This document shows, in pieces, positions 38,201 to 46,900 of a stretch of 64,000 nt of DNA. The notes below the pieces were generated by a model. That model was not told where the DNA came from, made no database searches, and was given only the letters and a program-made list of their open reading frames with translations. The position numbers were made by a program, and so were the translations under genes. Each line of letters starts with the position of its first letter. The stretch's first letter is position 1. Origin of the DNA: Parvibaculum sp039680535 (GTDB lineage Bacteria > Pseudomonadota > Alphaproteobacteria > Parvibaculales > Parvibaculaceae); NCBI RefSeq assembly GCF_039680535.1, contig NZ_JBDKSS010000022.1:62001-126000 (forward strand). Reading direction: 5' to 3'.

Positions 38201-38682
38201 GGCTCGAGATAGATGATGCTGGTGTAGATGGGGCGGTTGCCTGCCGGACGCACGGTGTAGTTCGGAAATCCTTCGGCCCGAACCGATGCGATGTGTTGGG
38301 CGAGTTCCTGCGGCTGAATGACCTTTGAAAAGCCGATGCCCTGGAAGCCGGGAACGATCTTCTCGGCCTCCGTCTCCTCGACATAGGTTTTCCAGTCGCG
38401 ACGGGTGACGCCGCCCGAGGCGGTGAGGAGGCCGGTGCTGCCGCGGAGAATGAGTTCGTAGGAGTCGAGGCGTTCTCTGATCTTGAGCGTGACCTGATCG
38501 GCAGAAAAGGCGAACTGCCTCACGGCGTCGTCTTCCACGTCTCGCTTCTGATTGACGGTGACGAGCATGGTCAGCAGAACACCGACGACCAGAACAAGCC
38601 AGGCCGGCAGGGACGATGCCGCACGCTTCAAATCGGGCGACGTATTCGAGTTCACTTTCTGCGATGAGCCCGGATCGTCCAT
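35260..38682 (-). CDS. CHASE-PAS-PAS-GAF-PAS-HD-GYP c-di-GMP phosphodiesterase
   Basis: 1140 residues. Membrane helix (about 24-42), periplasmic CHASE domain (about 60-300), second helix (about 322-345), PAS (about 375-490), PAS (about 505-625), GAF (about 645-805), PAS (about 825-945) and a C-terminal HD-GYP domain (about 955-1140). The catalytic set is complete: GYLHDVGKI, EHAQAG and HHERIDGSGYP. It should hydrolyse c-di-GMP under up to five sensory inputs. It is unusually rich in sensors. It is divergent from the COG2187 gene. Confidence 0.9.
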   Translation of the reverse strand: MDDPGSSQKVNSNTSPDLKRAASSLPAWLVLVVGVLLTMLVTVNQKRDVEDDAVRQFAFSADQVTLKIRERLDSYELILRGSTGLLTASGGVTRRDWKTYVEETEAEKIVPGFQGIGFSKVIQPQELAQHIASVRAEGFPNYTVRPAGNRPIYTSIIYLEPFRDRNLRAFGYDMYSEPVRRAAMDRARDLDKAALSGPVRLVQETESDIQTGTLMYVPVYRHGVPINTVEERRAALIGWTYSPYRMRDLISGILLGWEGAELRHIDLRIYDGRSAEPEKLLYERADADLSAHRSAFYQQRIMDFHGQSWLLSFDRLPNAPPLSYARAWASLVGGLAFSGLLFALMRSLLGTREHAERIAEALTADIRRHEQLLQESEFRWKFAIEGAGDGLWDWDIPTDRMFFSRRLKEMLGYGIDDVGDSIDDWRNRCHPDDLAVADETLRALFEDKLTNFANEQRLRCKDGTYKWALVRGAVVSRDESGSPLRIIGTQRDVSAYKTLQASLEEDHKELLDAQRIGHAGSWKINLLTNQVTWTDQIYRMLRLDPSGPSPTLDQTLAMFTPESRDRLAAAIAQAREAGAPYELDLEMIRADATHGWMQTRGEPLRDSKGHIVALLGVARDITDQVQDRTRIKHLTRLYAALSEFNAAVVRCTTQEELFSQICHIAIERGGMNLSWIGLIDKETGKIRPVEAYSVIDGYMDYVHSIDASIHPDDPRGQGPSGTAARENRPVWLNDFQTDPRTVPWRGLAARYGWNSSASLPLVRGGSVIGILTFYSTEGGWFNDEMRKLLEEMAGSLSFALDKFDAEAEAKSYQETLIEAEHRFNALVEQSIAGSYIFQDGKIVYANPRFADILGYDSAEELIGRSPAEFVHPKDRQASAARVHQMDSGEIIRSEAVFTAIRKDGTTVEVASNNAVSTYKSRPAIIGLLQDTSDRKVAEEQIRRYAQQLEHTFIQTVQLTTKLNEMRDPYTVGHERRVAEISVAIGREMGLDDNTLEGLRVGGYLHDVGKIVVPSEILTKPGKLTANEMALIKEHAQAGYDILKEVDFPWPVAQIALQHHERIDGSGYPNGLSGNQTILEARITAIADVVDAMSTHRPYRASMGLEKALEEIEAGAGQRYDSLAAAACLRLFREKGFKIDN

Positions 38683-39022
38683 ATTCGCGAAACACGCTCC
38701 TTAGACTGAACAAATGTCTCTGTTTCCGATCGCTCTCGCGGCAAACAGGTACTGCCTCTTTGAAACCATTACATCGACGAGTCTTTGCGACAATGCAAAA
38801 TTGGCGTTTTTTCTTCCATGTTGAGAAATGTGGAAAGTATTGCGCCCGTATTGGTGGAAATAGCCGCGCGACTGGAAACATTCGGAGACCTATGACGACA
38901 ATATTGTCGGCAAGTGTTTGCCAGACGTATGCCCGTGCGAGGAACGCGGCGGCGTTCGCAGCGGCGGACGAAAGGTGTAGTCTGACGCAAACAGACGATC
39001 GGCGCGGGGACAGCGGCATTCC
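38683..39022. promoter_or_regulatory. Divergent intergenic region with 14-bp palindrome
   Basis: 340 bp between the HD-GYP and COG2187 gene starts, with no supported gene. It is noticeably more AT-rich in places. A perfect palindrome CGACAATATTGTCG lies at 38896-38909, a suitable site for a dimeric regulator. Promoters for both genes are expected here, but no convincing -35/-10 pair was found. Confidence 0.45.
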
Positions 39023-40057
39023 TTGACCCAGGCTTCGGATATCTCCTTCGAGCAGAAGCTGCGCTTTCTGCGGCAGCCCGCTGCATATGACGGCGGGAAG
39101 GACGATGTTTGTGCGGAGGAGACCCACATGTCATGGGTCTTTCTGGTCGGAAAGCGCGCCTACAAGCTGAAGAAGCCGGTCCGCTATCCCTATCTCGATT
39201 TCAGCACGGTCGAGGCGCGCGCGAGAGATTGTCGCGAAGAGGTGAGGTTAAATCTGCGCCTTGCGCCGGATGTCTATCTTGGCGTGACACCACTGACATT
39301 GGGACAAAATGGCAGCCTTGCAATCGGCGGCGACGGTGCTCCCGTCGACTGGCTCGTCGTCATGCGAAGGCTGCCGCGCGAGCGAATGCTCGACCGGGCG
39401 CTCGCAGAGGGGCAGGTAAGCGGCGAAGAGATCACGGCGGTTGCCGACCGGCTTTGCAGCTTTTACGAAACGGCTGAACGCGCGGATATCCCGCCCAACG
39501 CCTATGTCGCGCAGTTTCAGCGGGAGCACGCCAGGACGCGTGAGGTGTTGACCGATGCGGCATTCGATCTCGATGGTGCGCGGATCGAAGACATTCTGGC
39601 GCGCGTCGAGGAGGTGTTGTTGCGCAACACCGGGTTGCTTACGGCGCGCGTCGAGGCCGGTCGGGTGGTCGATGGGCATGGCGATCTTCGCCCTGAACAT
39701 GTGTGCCTCAATACGCCGCCGGTCATCATTGATTGCCTGGAGTTCAATCGGCAGTTGCGGCTGGTTGACCCGGTAGATGAACTCGTGTTTCTCGGCCTCG
39801 AATGCAAGCGGCTCGGAGATGGCTGGATAGGTCCCGCGCTCATTGAGCGCTATTCGGCGCAGCTTGGTGATAGCCCTTCGCCGGAACTGATCGCCTTCTA
39901 TTGGCGTTACCGGGCCTGCCTGCGCGCGCGATTGTCGCTTGTCCATATTCTGGAACGGGACACCCGCAAGCCGGAGAAATGGCTGCCGCTCGCCAGACAA
40001 TATCTTGCTCTGGCTGAAGCGCCCGAGATCAGCTCGCGCCCGTCAGAAGATCGCTGA
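39023..40057 (+). CDS. COG2187-type aminoglycoside phosphotransferase-like kinase
   Basis: 344 residues from TTG 39023; later ATGs fall inside conserved sequence (ETHMSWVFLVGKRAYKLKKP), so the rare start is favoured. A protein-kinase-like fold: the P-loop lysine region KLKKPVRYPYLDFST and the catalytic loop VDGHGDLRPEHVCL with IDCLEFNRQLRLVDP as the metal-binding segment. Most COG2187 proteins are fused to a C-terminal P-loop ATPase domain, which is absent here. The substrate is unknown. Its 3' end overlaps the convergent prs-like gene by 29 bp. Confidence 0.8.
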   Translation: MTQASDISFEQKLRFLRQPAAYDGGKDDVCAEETHMSWVFLVGKRAYKLKKPVRYPYLDFSTVEARARDCREEVRLNLRLAPDVYLGVTPLTLGQNGSLAIGGDGAPVDWLVVMRRLPRERMLDRALAEGQVSGEEITAVADRLCSFYETAERADIPPNAYVAQFQREHARTREVLTDAAFDLDGARIEDILARVEEVLLRNTGLLTARVEAGRVVDGHGDLRPEHVCLNTPPVIIDCLEFNRQLRLVDPVDELVFLGLECKRLGDGWIGPALIERYSAQLGDSPSPELIAFYWRYRACLRARLSLVHILERDTRKPEKWLPLARQYLALAEAPEISSRPSEDR

Positions 40058-41006
40058 TTGAGCCGCCTTCATGGAGCCTGCGGATCGTCTCGGCGAAGAG
40101 AGGGGCCGCGCTGATGACCTCGATGCGTTCATGCAAAACCTTCGCGGGAAGGCGAAAAGGCGGCACCGTGTCGGCGACGAAGAACCGGACCGGATCAGGC
40201 TGCTGAACGGCGGTAGCGGCCTCGCCGGTGAAAAGACCATGCGCGGCAAATGCGTAGGTCGCCCGTGCGCCCGCTTCACGGCATGCGTTGCCAGCACGTA
40301 CCATGGTCCCGCCGCTGGCTATGAGGTCGTCGATGATGATGACATTCGCGTCGCGCACTTCGCCGACGAGAAGATTGCCGCTTACGACGCCGGCGCTGCG
40401 GCGCTTTTCCATGAATGCGCTGCCGACGGGGCGGCCCAGCGATTTTTCGAGCGCCTCGCGAAAGAGCTGTGCGCGTTTGACGCCGCCGGGGTCCGGTGAG
40501 GCAATAACAACCGGCCCCGAGCCAGCAATTGCCGCCGCGGCGCGCGAGAACAGACGGCAGGTGTCGAGATGGATTGTCTGGCACCGGAACGCGTTCTGGA
40601 AGGCGACGATATTATGCACCTCCATGGTTACGACCCGATCGGTCCCGACGGCCTCGAGCAATTGCGCAATGTAACGCGTCGTCACCGGATCGCGACTTTT
40701 GGTCTGTCGGTCTTTCCGCGCATAGGCGAGATAGGGGATAATGGCGGTCACACGGGCAGCGCCGTTTTCCTTCATGGTGGCGATAAAGAACAGGAGCCGG
40801 CACAGCTTGTCGTTTGGCGATTGTTCCGGACCGCCGTGAAGGCTCTGGATGATGTAGACATCTTCGCCGCGCACGCTCACCAACGGTCGCGCCTTGTGCT
40901 CACCGTCCTCAAACTCTCTCTCCTCATGTGCGTCGAGCGGAGTGCCGAGCGATGCTGCGACTTTCTCGCCGAATTCCCGACTGGCATTGAGAGAAAATAA
41001 TTTCAT
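40029..41006 (-). CDS. Ribose-phosphate pyrophosphokinase, divergent paralogue
   Basis: 325 residues. PRPP synthetase fold: N-terminal FSLNASREFGEKVAASLG, the ATP/flexible loop YARKDRQTKSRDPVTTRYIAQLL, and the PRPP loop IIDDLIASGGTMVRAGNA. Housekeeping enzymes have D-x-H-x-x-QIQ and DPDxGG; here the corresponding segments are MEVHNIVAFQNAF and SPDPGGVKRA, so it is probably a second, divergent PRPP synthetase and not the main one. It would make PRPP from ribose-5-phosphate and ATP. It is last of a long minus-strand array that also contains a phosphoribosyltransferase. Confidence 0.85.
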   Translation of the reverse strand: MKLFSLNASREFGEKVAASLGTPLDAHEEREFEDGEHKARPLVSVRGEDVYIIQSLHGGPEQSPNDKLCRLLFFIATMKENGAARVTAIIPYLAYARKDRQTKSRDPVTTRYIAQLLEAVGTDRVVTMEVHNIVAFQNAFRCQTIHLDTCRLFSRAAAAIAGSGPVVIASPDPGGVKRAQLFREALEKSLGRPVGSAFMEKRRSAGVVSGNLLVGEVRDANVIIIDDLIASGGTMVRAGNACREAGARATYAFAAHGLFTGEAATAVQQPDPVRFFVADTVPPFRLPAKVLHERIEVISAAPLFAETIRRLHEGGSISDLLTGAS

Positions 41007-41047
41007 GACCGGACCTTGATGCGCGAGGTGATGGAGGTTCCATCCGC

Positions 41048-42154
41048 TTATTGTGCCTGGTGGGCAAGCTTCAATTCATGCGGACCCGAGCCCACAAAGC
41101 GGAGTCCGAACGGCGCGCTCTCTCTTGTGAGCACGTCCTGAAGCCAATTTGTGTCTGCGGCGGAGGCCAGTTGGAGCTGGAACCGGGCAATTCTGAAAGG
41201 AACGATGGAGAGGGCGCTCAGGCTATTGTCGTTTTCCTCGTCGATCGAGGCGACAAAGGCGAGGGCGAGATCGCTGCGATAGCCCTCATGTCCGGGAATG
41301 CCTTCGTAGTCGTTGATGAAATCGCCGCATCCGTAAAGGATGAGCTTGCCGCGATAGACCTCGATGCCCTTGGTGTGGTGCGAAGAGTGGCCGTGGAGCA
41401 CGTCCACTCCGGCGCGTTCGATCAGCGCATGCGCGAAGGCGTTTTCCTCATCCCTGATGCGGTAACCCCAATTCCCACCCCAATGAAGCGAGAGCACGAC
41501 GACGTCTCCCACGGCCTTGTGCGCGGCGATCCGCCTGGCCACCGTCTCGATGGTCGCCTCCGACAGATCCGGCAGGAGGGCGATGCCGGGCTTCCGGTCG
41601 GCAGCGGCCCAGTCGAGCGGAACGCCGCTATCGGGCGTGGCTGCGCCGAAGAGAAGGACGCGCCGCCCGTCGCTCCCTCGCAGAATGGCGGGCGCCTGGG
41701 CCGTCTCTCTGTCGTGGCCTGCGCCGGACGAGGCGATGCCAATCCGCTCCAAGGTCTCGATTGTTTCGGCGAGTCCCCTGCGGCCCCAGTCGAGAACGTG
41801 ATTGTTCGCGAGCGAACAGGCGTCGATGCGCAGCGCGCGCAGCACGTCTGCATTGCCCGGATTCATCCGGTAGTTGATGCCTTTTGGCGCATGGCTCTTC
41901 GCTGTCGTGATCGCTGTTTCGAGATTGACGATGCGGAGATCCGGCGCGTGCCGATCGATCTCGGTGAGCGCATCACCCCAGACATAGTCCGGTGCGACCG
42001 GTCGGTCGATATGGCCGTGCGCGTTTTCGGCCAGCTGCACGTAGTCGCCGGCCGAACCGATATAGCGCTCGTAAAGTTTCGGGTCCGAGGGATATTCGAG
42101 GATCTGGTCGATCCCGCGTCCCAGCATGACGTCGCCCGTCAGAAGAAGTTTCAC
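41048..42154 (-). CDS. CapA family metallophosphatase-like protein
   Basis: 368 residues. Starts with LLLTGDVMLGRGIDQIL and contains NLETAIT, LANNHVLDWG, VVVLSLHWGGNWG and HGHSSHHTKGIEVYRGKLILYGCGDF in short pieces: the CapA/PgsA poly-gamma-glutamate synthesis fold, related to calcineurin-like phosphatases. No signal peptide or membrane helix is evident, unlike capsular CapA, so a cytoplasmic enzyme is more likely. The family is widespread and function is usually unproven. It is 30 bp downstream of the hpf-like gene. Confidence 0.8.
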   Translation of the reverse strand: MKLLLTGDVMLGRGIDQILEYPSDPKLYERYIGSAGDYVQLAENAHGHIDRPVAPDYVWGDALTEIDRHAPDLRIVNLETAITTAKSHAPKGINYRMNPGNADVLRALRIDACSLANNHVLDWGRRGLAETIETLERIGIASSGAGHDRETAQAPAILRGSDGRRVLLFGAATPDSGVPLDWAAADRKPGIALLPDLSEATIETVARRIAAHKAVGDVVVLSLHWGGNWGYRIRDEENAFAHALIERAGVDVLHGHSSHHTKGIEVYRGKLILYGCGDFINDYEGIPGHEGYRSDLALAFVASIDEENDNSLSALSIVPFRIARFQLQLASAADTNWLQDVLTRESAPFGLRFVGSGPHELKLAHQAQ

Positions 42155-42184
42155 CGCCGAGGCTCCCTGAAATGATCGCGGTGT

Positions 42185-42526
42185 TCAGGGGGCATTCTTG
42201 GCGTCTCTGACGCGCCGCACATGGTCCTCAAGGCGGCGCGCGGCGGCGTCGAAGGCATCGCGGATAGCGACATAGATATCTTCATGCGCGTGGTCTTTTG
42301 GACCGGTGCTGTTCACGACGATCTCGCCGTTCGGCACCTTGATATTGATGTTTGCGCGATAGAGCTTGCCCTTGTGTTGGCTGTGGTGCGGCGCTTCGAT
42401 GACGACATGACATCCGATGATCTGATTGTAGAGATGTTCGAGTTTTTCCACGTGTGAGCGAACACGTGCTTCGACGGCGGGCGATGGATCGATGTCGCGG
42501 AAGGAAATTGAAAGAGGGCGTTGCAT
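42185..42526 (-). CDS. HPF/RaiA (YfiA) family ribosome hibernation protein
   Basis: 113 residues, short form. It begins with the family SISFRDIDPSPAVEARVRSHVEKLEHLYN and a central CHVVIEAPHHSQHKGKLYRANINI followed by HEDIYVAIRDAFDAAARRLED. Such proteins bind the small ribosomal subunit near the A and P sites and silence ribosomes in stationary phase. The basic residues that contact rRNA are only partly kept, so some paralogous divergence is possible. It is in the minus-strand array between the phosphoribosyltransferase and CapA genes. Confidence 0.87.
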   Translation of the reverse strand: MQRPLSISFRDIDPSPAVEARVRSHVEKLEHLYNQIIGCHVVIEAPHHSQHKGKLYRANINIKVPNGEIVVNSTGPKDHAHEDIYVAIRDAFDAAARRLEDHVRRVRDAKNAP

Positions 42527-42540
42527 GGACGATATCCCTT

Positions 42541-43206
42541 TCAGTGTTTGGTGACCGGGAGAGGAGGCGCATGCGGGGCGCGCGCGAGAAGACCGCGCAT
42601 CTCGTCGTCTTCGAGCTGACGGAAATCCATGTAGTAGAGGCTGAGCGCCGCGAAATCGTCATGCGTTTCGAGGCAGACCACTTCGTCTGCCTCGCGGCTC
42701 AACATCGCAACGGTGTCCGTTGGGGCGACGGGGACGGCGAGCACGATTTTCCGGGGATGCGCCGCTCGCGTCGCCAGAATGGCCGCCCTTATGGTCGCGC
42801 CGGTCGCAATGCCGTCATCGACAATGATCGCGGTGCGACCTTCGATCTGGACGCGTGGGCGATCGGCGAGGTAGGTCGCGCGACGCCGAGCTATTTCAGC
42901 GAGCTGTCGCTTCTTGACCGTCTCTATTTCTTCCGGCGAGACGCCGAGCTGGGCGATGATGTCCTTGTTGAGGACGACCTGCGGGGGGTCGCCATCCACG
43001 ATTGCGCCTATGGCGAGTTCTGGCTGCCACGGCGCGCCGAGCTTGCGCACGATGATGAGATCGAGCGGCGCGTCGAGCATGATGGCCACTTCAAGCCCGA
43101 CCGGAACGCCGCCGCGTGGCAGGGCCAGGACGCACGGGTTCTGCGCCTTGAAGCGCAAGAGCTTTGTTCCCAGCCTTTGGCCGGCCTCCGTGCGATCCTT
43201 GAACAT
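42541..43206 (-). CDS. Phosphoribosyltransferase (COG1926-type)
   Basis: 221 residues. The N-terminal part has LRFKAQNPCVLALPRGGVPVG and the PRPP-binding loop is IIVDDGIATGATIRAAI, complete. It belongs to the group of short predicted phosphoribosyltransferases often placed next to a dienelactone-hydrolase-like gene, as here (its start abuts the hydrolase stop, with no gap). It could use purine or pyrimidine bases, or act in cell-wall/nucleotide salvage. The base substrate is unknown. Confidence 0.88.
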   Translation of the reverse strand: MFKDRTEAGQRLGTKLLRFKAQNPCVLALPRGGVPVGLEVAIMLDAPLDLIIVRKLGAPWQPELAIGAIVDGDPPQVVLNKDIIAQLGVSPEEIETVKKRQLAEIARRRATYLADRPRVQIEGRTAIIVDDGIATGATIRAAILATRAAHPRKIVLAVPVAPTDTVAMLSREADEVVCLETHDDFAALSLYYMDFRQLEDDEMRGLLARAPHAPPLPVTKH

Positions 43207-43872
43207 TCAGCCCTTCTTTCCCGGTCCGGTCAGGTGCCGAAGGAACCATGCGCGCGCGAGATCGATGACGATGTCCAGGGCTCCGGCTTCCTCGAAGAGA
43301 TGTGTGGCGCCTGGCACGACGCTCAGCTCCTTTGGGCATTTCATCCGGGCAAGCGCCTCGCGGTTGAGGTCCAGGACTTCGTAATCATGACCGCCGACGA
43401 TGAGCAGCGTGGGTGCGGCTACGAGTGGCAATGCGTCTCCGGCGAGGTCGGGGCGCCCGCCCCGCGAGACCACCGCCCGGTAAATATCGGCTCGCGCAGC
43501 CGCTACGAGTGCGGCTGCCGCGCCCGTGCTGGCCCCGAACAGTCCCACCGGAAGGCCCGCCGCATCAGGCTGCTTCGCGAGCCAGGCGGTGGCAGCCGAG
43601 AGCCGGTCGGCCAGCAGGTCGATGTCGAAAACATGAGCTCGCACCGCCTCTTCCTCTTCGCTGAGGAGATCGAAGAGCAGGGTGCCCAGACCGGCTTCAC
43701 GCAAGGCCTTCGCAACATATTGATTGCGCGGGCTGAATCTGCTGCTGCCGCTGCCGTGGGCGAAGACAACTACGCCGGTCGCGTTCGCGGGAATGAGAAG
43801 TGATCCCGGAAGTCCGAGAGGCGGTATGCGCACGTCGTCATGCGTCGAGGGGCGCACGGAGCGACCGGCCAT
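43207..43872 (-). CDS. Alpha/beta hydrolase (dienelactone hydrolase-like)
   Basis: 221 residues. Oxyanion region VVVFAHGSGSSRFSPRNQ, nucleophile elbow GASTG with Ser, acid in VGGHDYEVLDLN and His in GATHLFEEAG. This is a complete Ser-Asp-His arrangement. Its close coupling with the downstream phosphoribosyltransferase is recurrent in many bacteria, where the two are sometimes even fused, but no established function is known to me. It lies 87 bp downstream of the transporter fusion gene. Confidence 0.85.
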   Translation of the reverse strand: MAGRSVRPSTHDDVRIPPLGLPGSLLIPANATGVVVFAHGSGSSRFSPRNQYVAKALREAGLGTLLFDLLSEEEEAVRAHVFDIDLLADRLSAATAWLAKQPDAAGLPVGLFGASTGAAAALVAAARADIYRAVVSRGGRPDLAGDALPLVAAPTLLIVGGHDYEVLDLNREALARMKCPKELSVVPGATHLFEEAGALDIVIDLARAWFLRHLTGPGKKG

Positions 43873-43959
43873 GTCGAGCCTCCATTGCGAGCGCGTAGCC
43901 TGTTGCTGACTAGATCAGATGCGCGCAAAGGGGTCCCGGCATTGATTTCCATCAACGGA

Positions 43960-46900
43960 TCAGGTGTTGGCGTTCCTCAGTCGGGAGACCAGAACCTTGC
44001 AGACCTGCATCGGTATGTCTGGCCGTTGAAAGGCGAGGCTGAGAAAATGGTCGCGCTCCAGCGCCAGAAAATCCGCGTCCGTCAGCGCGATCACCGAAGC
44101 CGAACGGGGTTCCTCGTCGAAAAGTGCCATCTCGCCAAACAGCTCGCCGCTTGTGAGGCGAGCGAGGTCACGCTCTGCGCCGTCCTCGGTCTGCTTGCGG
44201 ACGACGACCTCACCTGAAAGGACGATGAAGAGCTTGTCGCCAGCCTCTCCCTCCCTGACGATGCGCTCGCCCGGAAGGTAGGTCTGCCGCGTCATGACAT
44301 TGTCCACCGCCATCAGATGATCGAGCGTCATTTGCGCGAACAATGGCACCGACTTGAGAAAAGCCAGACGGTTCATCGGCAGTACCTCGTCAAAGCGGGA
44401 CGGATTGCTATTGCGGGAGAACGCATTCATCGTCGCGAGCACGATCCCATCGGGAGTGTTCGGCGGTGAGGCCGGCAGTGTGCCAAATTCGGCAGCCCAT
44501 GTTGTCATCGCCGCAGCCCGGATGAAATCGTCATCCGCGGACATCAACTCGGAAAGCAGAGATCGCGCAGCTTCCGGGTCGAAAACGGGTGAGTGGGCCG
44601 CGGAGGCGTCCGCCTCGAGAATGGGCATGAGCGGCAGCACGTAGTGGCGGTGCGCCAGCGATGACAAAGTCTCGATGGCATTGGCGCGTGTGCGCTCGTC
44701 ACGGGCGTTCATCGCATGGCGAACGGCACCGAGAACGCGCTTGTAATCCAGAACGCTGAGAGCTTGCAGGACCGACTGGACGATCTGCGTATTGGAATTC
44801 GCAATGGCGAGCTCAAGCGGGCGCCAGCCGGGACGGTTGGCCGGAATATGATCGCTGGCGGCGAGATTGCGCCGGATATCGGGAAATGTCCGTCTGGTAA
44901 GAAAATCGAAAAGAATGGGATCGGCAATCTCGGGACCGGCATTTCCCAATCCGTCCATGATGTCGCAAGCAAGGCTGTGTCCGGCTTCAAGAAGCCGGGA
45001 GGTCAATATATCGAGACCGAGAGCGCCCCTCCGGGTCAATGCGGCGGCTGCAGCGCGGCGGACAGCGGGATCTTCCTTGGCGAAGAGGTTCCGAGACAGA
45101 GGCTCCAGCTTTTCCTCGGCCGTGATGGTCGCCAACAGCGCCGCCGATGCGGCGCGCGCGGACGCGTCGCCGTCTGAGAGGGCGGAGCGTGCCCAATCGA
45201 GCAGATCCTGATCGCCAAGGGTGCCGAAATCGGCAGCGAGCCTCAGAGCCGCAGCCCGCACCGATGGTGCGCTGTGGTGAAGCATTCCGGCGTAGAGGGA
45301 AAAGAGGTCGCCGCGTTTGAGCGCGCGCAGGATGTTGAGTGCGGCCATGGCCGCTCTTTCGCCCGGCCCGCCGTCGGGGCTTGCCGCTTCGGGAACAGCG
45401 CCGCTCAGCGCCGCCGCGCCTGCCTTGGCGACCAGACGCAGCTCCGGATCGGAGTCAAGCAGCGGAAGGGCCGGATCGGCGGGATTGGTAATCATCCGCC
45501 GGACGAGGAGCCCCTCGATAGCCGCCAACCTTGTGCCCGCTTCGGGGCTTTCGAGGAGCCGCCGGAGGCGCGCTTCTGCAGCGGCGGGATTGTTTCTTCC
45601 GAGGGAGAGGATGACCGACCTCGCGACCGGCGGCGGCAGCATCGGCAGAGCGCGGGCAAGATCGGAATCGTCAGGCTCGATCTTTGCCCGCATGGCAAGT
45701 TCGGCGCCGAGGATGACGTTCTCCTTGTCATGGTCACGCAGCAAGCTGGCGATGTCACGCCGATATGCGTCCGGCAGGACGAGACCCTCGCCGACCTGAT
45801 CGAGCTCGACGGAGCCCTTCCGCAGCATGTCGACCAGGCTGCGAAGATATTGGCGTCCGATTCCTGCCTGCGCCGCAACATAAAGCAGCGCCACAACGCC
45901 TCCGACCATTGCGATCTGCGACAACGTCAGGTGCGGTTCGACGACGAGCAGGAGGATGCCCGACGCCGCCAGGGCGAGCGGATAGATGATGCCGTCATTG
46001 ATGACCCGGACGCGCCCCGCGAAGCGGTAGGGGATCGCATTGTAGATCAGTGCGAAGACGGGGACATTGAGGCTGTGCTCGAGCGGGTAGTAGTTGAGAT
46101 GCGCGAGGACGCCCGCGGACAGGCTCGACGATGCAGCCAGCACGATGAATGAGACAAGATTGATGACCGCCGGGACAATGGCGAGGCGGGCGACGCCGAT
46201 CCGGGATATTAGCGGATTGGACACGAAGAAGACGACGAGAATGCCGACCAGATCCACGATGGCGGTCATCTCGCCAAGGAAAGAGGCCAGTTGCGTTTCA
46301 TCGGGGAAGTTGTCGGCATAGATCGAGAACGCCTCGAACTCCATGACGCATTGGCCGACGATATTGAAGAATACCGACGCTGCCATGAGAAGAATGATCG
46401 GGTGCCGCTGAATGATCCGGGGCAGCAGGCCCAGGCTCTCCAGCATGTTCTCCTCGGCTGCCGACTCGACTTCGTCGAGCGGCTGCTCGCGCTTCGTGAG
46501 CCACAGAAGATGGGCGAGGGCAAGCAGCACTAGGATCGGCAGGGCGAGCAGTACTTCCCGCGCCTCGAAGATGCCTGTCAGATAGGAGACCAGCAGAGAC
46601 CCGGCCATGGCGCCGACGCCCAGGGCGATGGTCATGGCGCCGCTGTACCGCTTGGCGTCCAGCACCGAAAAGTAATCCGAAAACAGTATGTAGTAGATGC
46701 TGTAGATCATCAGTTCGCAGACGCTGATGACCGTATAGAGGACGTAGAAGCTGGCGATGCTCTGGCTCATCAGCGCGGCCAGGCCGATGGCGCTCGCCAT
46801 GTAGATGACGAGAAGGCCCGTCATCGTGGTGCGCCGGGGCCAACGGTCGATGACGGACGAAAAGAGCAGCGACACCGGAATGGAGGCCGCCGCGAGGATC

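Noticed and set aside
38616..39026. 136-residue plus-strand frame between HD-GYP and kinase genes
   Set aside because: Starts inside the HD-GYP gene and has no recognisable domain; more likely promoter DNA.
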